A stretch of DNA of 64,000 nt from Daphnia carinata (GCF_022539665.2 NC_081339.1:8677367-8741366); one strand, 5' to 3'. Counted from the stretch's first letter, positions 25,414 through 38,755 are shown. Notes: generated from the sequence alone by a model not told the origin. Made by a program: numbers and translations.

Positions 25414-26853
25414 TCTGTTAAACGTGATTCAACTTTTAAAATAACAATTAACATTTGAGTCACTAACGCCCTTATTATGTTGTTCTTCCAGACATCTTCG
25501 GTAGAAATCTAACTGAATTGTCGTAGTTGTTATCGCCGTTTACTACAGATGGCGTTCTTGGACTTGAATCTCGAAAGATCAGTCGATTTTGTTATTAGAT
25601 AAAACGCGGATTTTTACGACGAACAATCAAATCTCTTCGTAAAAGGCATGATGATTTAAAACAGAGGAATTTTCCACGATAAGGTATTCCATGTAGTTCT
25701 GCAATGCAGCACATGGTTGTGAAAACCATGAAAACAAAGAAGGAAACCAGAGGACAGAGAAAGTAAGAAAATTACAGGGCAAAAAACGAAGAAAGTTCAC
25801 AACATTATACGTTAATAAAACATTTATTTTAAAGAATACATTGTAAAATGATTTCTAATGCTTCGTTTTTACCTTTTTATCAGTGACGACTGTACCGGTC
25901 AAGGAGCGAAATCTGTTACACCGAAATCTTTTAACGAACTTTGAAAACTTTGAACCCAACATTTTTCGTTGCATTATGATCATTCGTTTTTGAACGGGAA
26001 AACGCCACCCATTGTTTGATTGCGGGATGACCGACGTTACAAAACCTTCGTAAGGGCTTAATAGACTAGCTGAAATATTCGCTGGGACGAAAATCCTGCT
26101 GGTGATGTTTTAATATGGATGTTGTTGATTTAAATGTCTAGGTGTCCAGTTGGCCGATTATCAGCGATGAGTCAATCTGCTCATGGTTGCGATCCGATAA
26201 GCAGGAACTCATCCTCCATTCATGCGGAACCTCCACAGTGTAAACATAAAACGTGTAGATGTCAAGTTTGCGCTTTAAAGTGCTTTGAGGGATCAGTGCA
26301 TTGAGGTAATATAAAAAAAAAACCTATATAACCATCTAAGGCGGAGCGTGTAAAAGTCAGATATTTGCACTCCAGACATGGTCCCTTCTAGTAGCTTGAC
26401 GGAATTCTATATTATTGAACTTGCGAAGGATAATTGAAATATGAAATATAGGCTTTTGACGGCTACAAGTTGTCATGCAGTTTTAAAGAAAACTTTGCCC
26501 CTACCTGTGATCTAACAAATGTACTCCTATTAGTACCGTAAAGCACTTGCACCTAGGGAGAAATGTTGTGGTGGAAATATTACGCATTACAGTAAGTTAT
26601 GTCAATTAATGAGTTGTAACCGGTCCCGCCTTTCCGTAGTGGTGTTTATTTTGCGAAGAAATAATACTGATTCCGCACCAGCACCCGCAGTTCCCGCATT
26701 GATTTCAAGACTTACCATGCAAAAACCCACTTCCTAACCCCGCACTTTATCCACCATCCTCGCATCCGCGCTTTACGATTCAAACTCACGAATTATGTCA
26801 ATTGATTGTCCGTTTTTCGTGAAAGTCGAGCCGCAAACGGCAGACTTGTGGTA
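25414..26853. other. Divergent promoter region of WDR44 and TMEM164
   Basis: No conserved exon is visible. The short open frames upstream of 26854 lack ATG starts or families. Both genes read outward from this gap. Confidence 0.5.
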
Positions 26854-28350
26854 ATGGAGTCAGGCGGTTATCCAAACAATGTATTTTTTAGTGGAATTGA
26901 TTTCCAGTTACCTGGAAATGGAGGTCAAGATTGCGTTAATTTCTTAAGCAATAGGCGCCGAATTATCGAGTCAATATTAGCTTTAGCTATCAGTTGCCTT
27001 TTAATTTCTTTTGGCTATCGCCGTCTAATTGTCCCCACGAAAACAACTATCATACGAAAAGATCGCGGTGGCAAACGCTTTCTCCTTGTTGTTCTTTGCC
27101 TAGTTTTTGGTGTTGAGATTGGATTTAAATTTGCTACACGATCCCTCATTTTCATATTAAATCCTTGTCATGTTACTACCATGATTCAGGTAATAGAAAT
27201 TTTAAATCTCTTTCTCATTTTATTTTTAAAATTGCAATTGACCTATAGATTTATCTGTTGGCTGCACCACCTAGCCCACAAGTAACGAAAATATTTAGGA
27301 TCCATGTCAATTTTCTCAATGGAGCAATCCTAGCCTTGCTCTTCCCAGTAATCAATACTCGTCTGGTGGGTTGAGACATTATCTACACTTGAAATCATTT
27401 AATATTTTGAAATATTTTTAGCTGACATTTGAGACTGAAACCTATTATGTTCAACATGTTGCGATGTTGATTGTCCCATACTACCTTTTACGTCTTGGAG
27501 GTAATCATTTTTCTGAAACAATTTTTCCTTGGAGGATTCTAATTTTTAAGGAAATTTGTATAATTGTTTATTTTCTATTATTTTCGGTAGAAATAAGGAA
27601 GCAATAACATAATTGTATCATTCTCCATTGACTTTAAACATTATAGTTTTACATTCATATTATATGAATAAACTGTCTGACCAAAAATTAAATTCAAATA
27701 AATTATAGGTACCATATAAGAATTTCAATGACTCAGTCCCATTTTTACGAGGCTCAAAATAAGCTTGGTAATTGGAAAGAATTTCCGTTTAACGTTCTTT
27801 CATATTTCTAGGTGTTTATACATTGGAAGATGCCGGAGACTTTAGCTGGGCGAGCCTGTCGTATGGTTTAATGCTGTTTTACCATTTCACTTTGCTTCAA
27901 ATCGTTGGAATGGTGTGTTGTCGCAATCTTCGTTTTCTTTTCTTTTCGTGTAATTTATGTTCTTGCTTTATTTTCCAGTTAACAACAGTCAATCTAAACA
28001 GCATGATTTGCCCTGCTGTTTCGGACCCTTTCTACGGACAACACTATCGTGTCGCTGCCCTTGTGCATCAATTTATAATGGTGCCACTCGTAAGCAAAGC
28101 CTACCGCATAGTCGCCTCATATTTCCTTACGCGACTGTCTTTCACAAAGGTAAAACAAAAAGAAAAAGTGAACAGGTTAATGAGGTTTTGATAATGTACT
28201 TCTGCTTAAAAGGTCAAGGACAAGCTGGAGCAAGCGATAGAAACTGATTTGGCCTTCGGTGCCTACCGTACCTCTTCCATTAGCTGCGTTTCAAATTCTA
28301 ACTTTCATCCTTTAGCCAACAATAGTGACAAATGTTCGAAAAAGGAATAG
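26854..28350 (+). CDS. TMEM164: TMEM164 multipass membrane protein
   Basis: Multipass protein of the TMEM164 family, reported in vertebrates as an acyltransferase making arachidonoyl ether phospholipids linked to ferroptosis. Exons: 26854-27189, 27249-27365, 27422-27500, 27812-27912, 27979-28149, 28213-28350, giving 313 aa (human 297). Landmarks are [72 protein letters not shown] and [10 protein letters not shown]. At least six hydrophobic spans are visible. The Cys-His of NPCH is kept. I take ATG 26854 as the start; the frame extends upstream without another ATG. Confidence 0.95.
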
Positions 28351-29558
28351 GTTCTTCACTAATATTGTCTCCTCGTCCCACGGGAAGATGGGAAAAAATC
28401 GAACAGAAATAATAGTCGCATTCCAGTGTCACCGTATTTGCGTAGATGCTACGCCGCTAGAACTCTAGAGTTGGGGAAAAACTAATAGTTTATCAGGCGT
28501 TGATGGGCGTCACTGTTCCCGGCGACCCCAATCAGCTTAGCATTAGTTTCTAATCCACTTAACGAGTAATTAATTCTAAATGGCTGTATCCTCTTACCCG
28601 TCAATGTGTGTCCCCGTACGCCCTTTCCGAAACGTATTAAGTTGGCATTATAGCCCTCCGTCTGTCTAATTCTTACCCAGATTAGCATTTTTCGTAATTT
28701 ATTGTGCATTGCCACGTACTTATCTCGCATAGGGATATTCTAAGCAGTTCGAGCAAGAACGAATTTAACTGTGTTATGGAAGCCTCGAGTCAAGTGTCAT
28801 TATCGATCTCGATTGAAGGAAACTAGTGCTGAAATATTGGAAGAAAAAATGAAGAAAAATTGCCACATCATGAATTAGTCGTCGTGATCTATCTTACGTG
28901 CTTTGGTTTGTCACCTACTATGTCGAGAGTGAAATACATTATCTCATTACCAGTGTGACATCTAGTATCCTAGGAAACTGTTTTTAGTCATCCATACGGT
29001 ATTGGATTTTGGTAACCAATTCTATCTGTTGTTAACCATCTGCCACTTTTACGGAAGTGCAAAGAGAGACGATTTGTTTTTCCCCACGAGTTTACTGGTA
29101 CTATAGTTTAGTATGGGTGTAGTTATTGCACCATACCTCGTCGCCAGCTGCTGGAAATTAATTTTTTCCTGTGCCGTCCTAGAAACAGCTGATGAGGCAT
29201 AAGGAGACCATTGTGTGTGGGTCCGTTGTTCCCGTCATACACTGGGCTTATCAAATCAAACAATAGTGCTATGAAGGCTTCGGGGCGCACGGTATAAAGC
29301 AAAGAGAGCAACAACAGGTATTTTTGTTTGTTTGTTTGATAATGATGAACTGTGGTGATACTCTATTTTGTTTGTGTGACGAGCTACCTGTCACTTATCG
29401 GCTGAGAAGTAACCCCGGCGACTTGATTACGAACATTGTGATATCTCCTGTGGACTTGAATAGCCAACCAGTTAGAAACGATGTGGCAAGCTAGTGTGTT
29501 GTGCGACGACACGAACTCGTTTTTTGCGATTTGTTAATTGATTTTTTTCCACCGAACT
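28351..29558. other. Gap between TMEM164 and the adhesion GPCR
   Basis: Probably the 3' UTR of TMEM164 and the 5' UTR or promoter of the receptor. A (GTTT)n stretch lies near 29320. No coding signal is recognised; an 82-aa minus-strand frame at 28482-28730 has no family features. Confidence 0.45.
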
Positions 29559-32500
29559 ATGTTGGGATCTATGCTAAGTGGTTTCATGCTAGCAGTTAAT
29601 TTACTTTTACGCGGAGGCAATAATGTTTGGATACCATCCAACGTTCGCTCTCTCGGTTGCTATTCGCCGTTCGATATTCAAGCAGTTGTTACTAACGGGG
29701 CTGGTTCCAACGAAATTGGATTTTCCGCTTGCTTCATGTGCTACACGAACTTCGTTTTGATTAGAGGTGTTCAGTGCATGTGCATCGACGACAGAACAAT
29801 TAATGAACTGATACCTATCGATGAAGCCTATTGCGACATTCGTTGCGATGAAATCTCTCAGCCGAGCACCAACAATGAAACTTACATGTGTGGTGGGAAC
29901 CTTGGAGCTAATTTTTACTGTAATGGGCAGGCTGGTAGCATCTGCCTTGGTGCAAATTCAAACCAATCACCAGTCAAAATATATCGCGATTTCGATGCCA
30001 ACAACAAAGATGATGTCCAGTCAATGTTGCCTTGTTTGGATTTCGGATGTGGCCGGCCTGAAACCAAGGACAGAATGAACCTTGTGTATGCTGAATACTT
30101 TCCCAATTTGAATCCCGAAGATTGCATAGTCTATTGTACGTACGTTAAGACTTCCTACGCTCACGCAGGATGGATCTCATCTAACAGTCGTAAGTTATTT
30201 ACAATTGCTTCAAAGCATCTTAAAAGGGATTCCTTGGTTTTCAGTAAGCAATCCAGAGATCCTCTCATTGCGTGTGACGTCTGGCAGTGACGTGCGTGCG
30301 TCGGCAATAAATAATAATTTTTCGTCTGCTTTTAATAGTAGCATTTTTTCTATACAGGCTACCACATTCTTAAAATTTCATTTTCCGTATCGTTTGTCTT
30401 GTTAGTACGATAGGATGCCATTAGTAAATCCCCTCATTTCAACATAGCAGAACCTACGCCAGCAAAATCTAATCTCGAACTACAAATCAAGTCATGACAT
30501 ATTAGATGTCTTTACTTATATGCCACATATAAGTCTGTTTATCCACCCATTGTCTTAGTGAACCATGCCAGTTATGGGACCTTTGAAAAGTGTATACTGT
30601 AAATCGTATATCGCAGGGATTAAGATTGGAATAGGAGAAGATTGGAAGGCACACTGAATTAATGCACTGGTTATATACAACGCAGGATTGTACCCGACAT
30701 GCGCCTGTTCCAACGCCACGAGACAGCCATATCCAACTGATCCGCCGTGTGCAGAAGGCACATGCCCGCCCCCTCTGAACCCAACCAGATTCGTTGCTGG
30801 TAATGTGGATGGCCTGCAGGCACAGTCGTGTGGAAACCTAGATGCTGCATATCCTAACTGGTCCGTCTTCTGTACGACAGCAGTTGTTAGACCAGTGAAC
30901 GGGACGCCTCATTGCGCTGCTTTTCAGACGGCGTATAACAGCTCTTGGGACGTGTGTCCTGTTTCGGCTACGTCAACACAAAAGACTAGTTCTTTGTCGT
31001 TAACAACGCCAGCCACACAAAACATCAAATGCCAGTCCCGTAACAAGTTAGTCAAGATCTTCAACAGCGCGTAATGTCAATCAAATATGATTTTTGTGTT
31101 CTACTAATTAGATCGCAATTCAAAGATGTGCCCAGAAGACAATGGGGAGGGAACTTGGTTGGCAATGGCAACTGCGCAAACAATAGCCACCTTTACAATG
31201 GATCGTGCTATTACACAGCATCACTCTCCGGTAAGTGATGCTCAATTATGAACGATTAAAATTTGTATGTGTTGAGTTTGGCAAAAAATATAAACTTTGG
31301 TGTACAGATAATGATATGGTGGACGTGGACGATTGGAGACAAGCTTGTGCCATATATTGCACTAAGATGTATGATGGGCATTTGTTGTCCCTTGAAACGG
31401 AAGACGAAAAGAATTTCGTTGCAGACGAATTTCTATTGTCTGACTTGGGTAAGTAACTTGCGAATTAGCTAACGGACGGTATTAGCTTGCAAATAAATCA
31501 ATATTTTTCAAAAGGAGAAGACGGGACCATGCGTGCCTATTTAACAAGCGGTATCAAGACTAATGCGTCCACGGAGTACTGGAGTTTGCCCAACAATGTT
31601 CAAATTGAGATTACTAACGTGAGCAATTGGGGCGTCGAATTGGTGAACTGCGCAGATAATTATCCCTCCTATTTGATCCTATATTACGAAATGGATACTC
31701 AAGGTCTTGTTGTTCTTACGTTTTTTTTTTCGTTGCTGCTGGATATTTACTTTGCGTACTTGTGAATGGCATGAATGCAGGTTATGACAGCTGGCAATTC
31801 ACCCGGGATGAATCGAGTCGTCATTTCGTTTGTGAGTATCTCGAGCCCGATGACATCGAAACCACGTCTCCGTCGACGACAACACTATCAACGTCAACTT
31901 CCACGACAACTCCAACAACGTCAACTTCCACGACAACACCAACAACGCCAGTAACTTCCACCACAACACCAACGACGCCAATAACTTCCACGACGATACC
32001 AACAACGCCAATAACTTCCACCACGACACCAACAACGCCAATAACTTCCACCACGACACCAACGACGCCCACTACGACAACTGTGTCGACAACTTCACTT
32101 TCGACGTCATCGTTAACGCCAATTTCGTCTACAGTTTCAACCTTAGTACCATCATCAACGACGCCCGCCTCTTCAAGCACTGAAGGTAAACACGTTGATT
32201 CTAGAGACATTTATGATTCGAATTCAATACTATTCTATTGACAAGAAACGACAGCAGAGTCTACCATTAGCAGTCCAACTTCTGCATCAACGTTTGAAAC
32301 AACAAGTGACAGTAATAATACAAAATTCGTTTTGCTACTTTGTCGATATACTAACAAGTGACGTTCACAGTGTTACCTTCGTCAACGACCAAACCGACTT
32401 TAGTGCCAGAATCAAATCACAAGAGCTGTCCCTGTGCCGCAACCGACATGTACCACGCTAATTGGACCATTCGAGCTAATACTACCAAGACTCAAGCGTG

Positions 32501-35500
32501 CCGACCCGGTGCTTCAGGCACGGCTTCATGGACGTGTGACCTGATCGCCAACCAATGTACCCTGCGCACCAAACAACCAAATTTTGACGGTTGTCAGAGT
32601 AAAGAGCTTGAAGAAATTGCTGTTGATGTAAGTAGACTGGTGACATAGTTTGCGTGAAATAAGTTTAAAATTTACGTAATTAACAGATAGCTGACTACAA
32701 CACTGAGCTGAACACGGTGTGGGACGATCTGCTCAATTTTACTCAGCCAAATGATACCTATTTCGGTCATGAAATTGATTACATTCTTGGCCTGGTTACT
32801 GACCTTCTCGACCGGCAGGACGAACAAATGAATGACACCAGTAATCACCTCGAGTTTCAGATCAATACTACCCAAAGCGGCGTGCGTATTTTACACAACC
32901 TTATCTCTCACGAACTGCAGTGGGAGCAGCTAGATCAGGTAACAAACAATCACGGTAATCAAACCCTAAATTTATTTAATCATTCACTTTTTCTCTTCGT
33001 AAGGATAAACGTTCTCAATCGGTATTGCTCCTGTTGAACGTTTCGGAAGACATGTCATTCCGGCTAGCGGATGTGGCTGAAATGGATAACCTATCTCTGC
33101 GCTGTGAAATAGAGTTAACCAACCTAACTTTCAGTTCATCTTATTGGGATGGAGGACCAAAAGAAGTTTATGATTGCTACCTGAATGCCTTAACAGCATC
33201 GGGAGTTTTCCTCCAATTTCCTTCATCAAATCAGCTTAATGCCGAGTCGACTTACCTTCTTTTGCCTGAAGAAGCCGTCACAGTTGGCCGCAGGCACAAA
33301 GCTGCTGGTCTTCTTATTTCTCACTCTATTCTACAGCAACTTCTACCGGGCCAGAATAGGTCCAATAAAACTATAAGACACGAACAAAACTAAAAATTAG
33401 CTTTACCGTTTCTAATCATTACAGTGTGGCAGGTGACCAGAAACAAATCAACAGTCCTCTCATCAATTACTCTCTGCGTAACGGTGAGACTAGGGAAGAT
33501 TTGAACGTGTCGAAAAACACAAATATTCCTGAGGGAACATTTGTTCAATTTGTCTATCAACATGCCAAAGAGGCGAAAGATCCACCTGTTCGAGTTCTTC
33601 ACCGCGATTTGGATCCCGGGGAAACACCCAGCCCCGTCATAGGATCCGCATTTTGTGCTTTTCTTTCCTACCATGGCTCAGGGTATTGTAATCCTTTATT
33701 TCACTATGCGTACTCTTATTAAACTTTTCAGCTTGCCTAGTTCTAATGTCGAACGAGCAACGTGGATTTGGGATGGTCAAGGTTGCACATTGGAGTCGAC
33801 TAATCGTACGCACACGCTTTGTAAATGCAACCACTTGACTGGATTCTCCACGCTGATGGATTTCCATGAGTACACGGTATATTTATACAATAAATTTTTT
33901 AAATAGTATGAAAGCTAAAGCATTATCGTATTGATGCAGGGTGAATCTGTCCCACTGGAAATTACTAGCTTTGTATGTAGTTTGGCATCTGCTATTTCCT
34001 TGGCCATTACGTTTACAGTTCTTACCGTACTCAGGTAAGCTCAATCAATAAACATTCGAAGTGATTTTTTCCTGTAACCCCGAGTGCAATTGATCAACAG
34101 ATCGATCAAAACGGACCGCACTGTTATCACACAAAACTTGTGCATTTTTCTGATGGCATCACACATTTTGGCTCTGACTACCTTAGGTTTATAATCTTTC
34201 TTATCAACTACACTAATTCAAAATCAAGACAATGTTCTTATTTCCAGATCGGCATTACCTGGACTTGGATGATGTAGGTTCCATTTCTTTCATTTTTTTT
34301 TTTCGTATACAAAAAGTAAATAGTAATTGATTTTCACTCTGCTTGAAGGTGACCTGTGCCGTTATGGGTGTTCTGCTCCACTTTTCTCTACTAGTTTCCT
34401 TCATGTGGATGGGCATCGAGGGAGTCCGCTTATGCCGTATGGTTGTCTATGTTTTCAATCTGTGCGATTGGACATTCTACTACGTTCTAGCAGCAAATTT
34501 GGTTCCATTCTTCATCGTCGGCACCACCTTGCTGGTGGCTCAATTTACAACGGGTATCATACCGGCCTACACTGGCGACGAGACGTAATCTAGATCAATC
34601 ACAGGGTATCCGATGAGGTAACCAACGTTTTATTTCCTCGATTGCAGGTGCTGGTTGAATGGAGAAAACTACAAATGGAGCTTTGCTGGCCCTATAGCCA
34701 TCATAATCATCGTATTTGACCCGTAATTGAATTCGTCAAAGTAGAGAAAGTAAATGTTTCTTTTTTAGGCTAATGTGGTGTTTGCCATTATTGCCGTCCG
34801 CTCTTCGTGGAACTTGAAGCAAAATATGGACCGTTCTATTGAGGAGAAGATAAGGTTTCCAACCGCTAACAAAGAGAAAATGTTTTGGAAAGTCAATTGT
34901 AAAATTTTAATTGTCTAGGAACGCTGCAGCACTATCGCTGTCGCTGACTTGTTTGCTTGGCATTTCCTGGTTGAGCGGATTTCTATTGTACACGGAGACA
35001 TTAGTGTTTGCTTACATTTTCACCATTACCAATGGCCTACAGGTAAATATTGATTTTGTGTATTCAGTCTTTATGACGTGATGTAATTGCGCAATATTTA
35101 TAGGGAGTAACGATAATGCTGTTTCGATGTATCTTGAACGATGAAGTCCGTAATGCCATCAAAGAGCGCTGGAGACGTCATAGGGACAACCGGGTAAGTT
35201 TTCCCATATGCCCTTTCTAAGCAAGTGTAATTATTTCAAAATTCCGTGTTTCAGATGGGTAAATGGTCATCCACCATGACGAACACCACTAATTCGCAAC
35301 GTCGACCATCAGTGGTTGGCACAGGAAGCAAATCAGGAACTAACAGGAAACTCACGCAAACCAACAGTCGCTTGTCGAACTTATCAAATGCCACTAAGAC
35401 TACCGAAACGACAATCGTTCCTAACAACCGTCTCCCCGAGCGAATGCAGCGAAGAAATCTCCGTACTTTCTCAGGTAGATGGTCAGATAAACTTCTGCAA

Positions 35501-35827
35501 ATAATAGTGCCTCACCTTTAAGTTGGTAACACGACAGGAAGCGAATTCTCGGAAACGGAGTATAGCTCTGGGACTCGTGGATCTTTCAGCAGTACGGGAT
35601 CGTACCTTCCTAACATTTCACAAAAGCAAGAACCAACGGTTAACAATGGCGTTCGGGAATCACGCCGAGTAAGTTTTTTGATCCAAGATCCAACATTACC
35701 TCCTGCCTCCCTTTCTTCTGGCTTTTACCAAGTGAATCCAAATAATTTGTCGGACAACACATCAGTGGTCAATAGACGACCAGGACAAATAATGTTTATC
35801 GAACAGGATCCGTCCGCTTTCTTTTGA
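29559..35827 (+). CDS. Adhesion GPCR with WSC-like, C-type lectin, mucin, HormR and GAIN domains
   Basis: A 22-exon, 1498-aa receptor. Exons: 29559-30189, 30686-31046, 31112-31230, 31308-31448, 31515-31703, 31781-32185, 32246-32311, 32371-32627, 32687-32938, 33004-33359, 33425-33682, 33732-33876, 33940-34034, 34101-34186, 34248-34273, 34349-34584, 34648-34711, 34769-34854, 34919-35042, 35104-35193, 35255-35474, 35538-35827. After a signal peptide come two Cys-rich WSC-like units ([11 protein letters not shown]..., [18 protein letters not shown]). A C-type lectin fold follows ([11 protein letters not shown] ... HFVCEY), then a Thr/Ser/Pro mucin region (residues about 508-637). A HormR domain (about 638-723) and a GAIN domain follow. 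The GPS contains [13 protein letters not shown] near residue 1047. Seven spans (about 1065-1310) resemble latrophilins: [39 protein letters not shown]. The cytoplasmic tail is Ser/Thr-rich. The 49-base intron inside the GPS is the least certain junction. AATAAA lies at 35981-35986. Confidence 0.93.
31895..32090 (+). repeat. Tandem repeats coding the Thr/Pro mucin stalk
   Basis: Exon 6 of the receptor gene contains imperfect 30-base units built on ACAACGCCAATAACTTCCAC, coding [10 protein letters not shown]-type decapeptides, about five to six copies. High identity between units suggests recent unequal exchange. The opposite strand is open by composition only. Confidence 0.85.
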
Positions 35828-36908
35828 TAGCCTACGGATCATAAAAGGATAGGCTTCAGGGTCATCACTGTTTGTTAGACATTTCGAAAAAAATATTTTC
35901 GACAATGTTTGATGTTCGTCGGCACGAAAGATGTTGTCTGATTCGTTGCACTACAGACCGACATCGACAACCGTAAACGAAATAAATGATTACAAAGAAA
36001 AACAAAACCGAAAAAATAAATATGACTGAACTTAACGTTGGGAATTAGGCTTTTCTTGTTGCATAATCAAAGCCATGTATATAATATTATGCTACCGTTT
36101 CGCTACGTATACACAATGTTACCGTATGTTTCTTGGTTCCTCTTGTTTATCGATCTTTACTGCCATAGCTACTCCTTGACGTGTCTTAACCGAATTTAGA
36201 AAATAGAACATACACAATACGTAAAGCCATATACGTCTTTTTCTTATTTTTGCATCTAAGAGGAGCTGAAATGTTTGTAAACGTCTTTTTTTATCGAGAT
36301 TATTAGTCACACCAGCCAATACCCGAATGAATTTTACCCATCTAGCACTGCTTAGTGAACTTCCTTAGTTGCCATGTGAGGTAACCTGGGGAATATGCAG
36401 AACTTGTTATTACATGGAAATTCCTTCCCGCAAAACACTTTTCGTCACGAAATTTTGCTGGTAGCAGTTGCACGTGCACCTTTCAAATGAAACCTTAAAG
36501 AATAGGATAGTTCACATGCAAAAACAATTCAATTATGATTCAGAGCCTCAAACTTTTTTCTGTCCCCATTTCATTCTCAAACGAACTTGTGTGTAATCCT
36601 TTTTGTTCAAAGATTTTGGCTTCTCGATAAGGCGGTAAGCTGAAAAAGGTCAACTACGCAGGAAACGATCGACACGTGATGAATCTGAGATTCAACCAAC
36701 TTAACGACTGAAAGAAGCCCATCGGTTATAAGCACATTTTGGTCCGATGTGCCCCACAGTCTTTGTTGTTTAGGTGAGCGACGTTGTCGGGCACAGACTG
36801 TGCCCAGTTTGTCTTTTTGCCAAGTGGTTGGGATTTATGTTTTCTCGTTTCAGTTATAGCTGATTCGAATGAGTTGCAAAGATCAGCTGCTAAAACTTGG
36901 ATTTCGTC
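35828..36908. other. Gap between the adhesion GPCR and the arrestin
   Basis: Contains the receptor 3' UTR with AATAAA at 35981-35986 and the upstream region of the arrestin gene. No exon is recognised. Confidence 0.5.
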
Positions 36909-38755
36909 ATGTCGTCATCTGCTGCCGATTCTGTTTTTACCAAAATGACGCCGAACGGGAAGGTGTTTTCACAAAAGCAGTTTTCATCGCCATGTATTTT
37001 ACTATTTCTATTTTTTTCCACAGATTACCCTGTTCATACCACAAAGAGAATTTGTTGACTATCTATCATGGATTCAACCAATAGGTAGGTGCCGTTGTTC
37101 TAAAGCAATTTTCTAGAACTACACAAAGTAGAAAATCATGTGTCCACTTGACTAATGTTATGATTTGATTTTAGATGCAGCAATAGTGGTGGATCGCGAA
37201 TATGTTCATCCGGAACGTTCAATTGCTGTGCAGTTAATTAGCATGGTACGTTATGGGCGCGAAGATGACGAAGTGATGGGTTTAAACCTATCAAAAGAAA
37301 TATGTCTGGCCAACGTGATTGTAAACAAAGTGCCCATGCCAGAGCATCTAACGGATATGCAGGTAATGTTTGACACTTTGTTACTTTACCAATCATAACT
37401 TGCGTACTAGAAGAAAGCCAAGTTGATGAATTAACTACCCTCACTACTTTAAAATATAGTGTAGTTAGTTTACATTCAATTTTGCAGCAGAAAAGGTTGC
37501 GTTTTCATATACAAAATAAAAATTACCAATTTACAGTTTTTAAAGCACACAGGCAGAGGAAACTGATGCCAATAGGATTACGGCAACGTTATAATCAAAT
37601 TCAAATGTTCCGAACGATTAGGCAAATCTTCTACGGATTTATGGAGACACTTGCTATCCCTTTCATTTCGAATGGCCGTCAGGTGTTGGGCCGAGTTTAA
37701 CTATTCAACAGCCATCGGCGATGAAAGGAGAACCCTGTGGAATAAAACACTTCATCGAAGTCTTTTGTCTCTACAGAGGAAGTTGCCAACCTCATAAACG
37801 GTTCCATCATCATTTCTAAAATTTTCACAAAATCGTGATTTTCTTTGTAAATATAAAATGACCCTATTGTTACAGGAGCACTATCCAATTTGATGTGGAA
37901 TTGATTCAGAGACACGGATCGGCTGAGAAATCGGCCGTTTGGATACCGCCAGCAGTTACAGTCAGTCGACCTCTGCTGCTCGCTCTCGGTCGCGTGGATA
38001 TGGAAGTTTGTTTAGAAAAGACATCCGTCGTCGATGGCGAACCGCTTATCATCAATATTTCTATTGCCAATCAGTCCAACAAAAACATCAGAGGGATGAA
38101 AGTAACAATGTGCTTTAAAGAACAATTTATTGAGCATGTTGAAAACGATGGTTTATTCCATAGATCACATTGACTCAATTTTATAAGCTCTCCTTTTCCG
38201 AGGGTAAACGCAAAGTGCCAGTAAATCGCATGGAAACGAACACCGGCTTTCCCATTGCACCCGGAGGAACCCTAAATCAGGTGAGTCACGTTCAGTTTTC
38301 CATTAAATTTGTAATAAAAACACAATTGAGTTGAGTTTCTTATGATCAGACTGTTATGCTTGTTCCGCGTGCCACTATGGGTACTAAACAAGAGGGGTTA
38401 GCTGTTCGGCGGTGTGTAAGTTCAAACGTCTCCCAGTTAGCACCAAGCACCCTTTTTGCCGATCCGAGCCATTCTGATATTTTTGGTTTCGTCATCTCTT
38501 ACCGAGTTCGTGTCAAGCTTAATGTCTGCCAGACACCACTGAAGGCAACCGTAATGGCTGAAATGCCTATCTTTATTGTTGCTAAACGAGATAGCGAACA
38601 TTTCTCGCATCAGCCGATTGGGATAGAGAAATGCCCTGATAATTCTTCAATAACTTTTCGGAATCGAAGGTTTTTTAAACGATTTCCTAGGGTTTCATTT
38701 GATGGAAAAGTAATTTTTTATTATTTTTCTCTTCAGCTCCGCTTTTTCCAAATAA
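36909..38755 (+). CDS. Arrestin, divergent, with altered polar core
   Basis: Arrestins bind activated phosphorylated GPCRs to stop G-protein signalling. Exons: 36909-36962, 37024-37084, 37175-37362, 37622-37800, 37876-38101, 38164-38280, 38350-38669, 38737-38755, giving 387 aa. N-domain: VFTKMTPNGKITLFIPQREF and VRYGREDDEVMGLNLSKEI. Middle: GDTCYPFHFEWPSGVGPSLT and GEPCGIKHFIE. C-domain: LIINISIANQSNKNIRGMK and GFVISYRVRVKL. Naive translation looks frameshifted, but a 62-base intron at 38102-38163 restores the aligned frame. The phosphate-sensor Arg position reads Glu (STIQFDVELIQ against STVTLGIRKIQ). The partner Asp in LALDG reads Arg (GLAVRRC). The tail is short, with no clathrin box seen. 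The last intron is my preference; reading through it would stop at 38769. Confidence 0.9.

Noticed and set aside
31799-32210. Val-rich 129-aa and Leu/Trp-rich 87-aa minus-strand ORFs
   Set aside because: They are mirror products of the Thr-coding repeats in the receptor mucin exon.
37482-38173. Arrestin locus as a frameshifted pseudogene
   Set aside because: Naive frames break at 37482-37700 and at 38173. Placing exon 4 at 37622 and a 62-base intron at 38102-38163 restores one frame that lines up with arrestins throughout.
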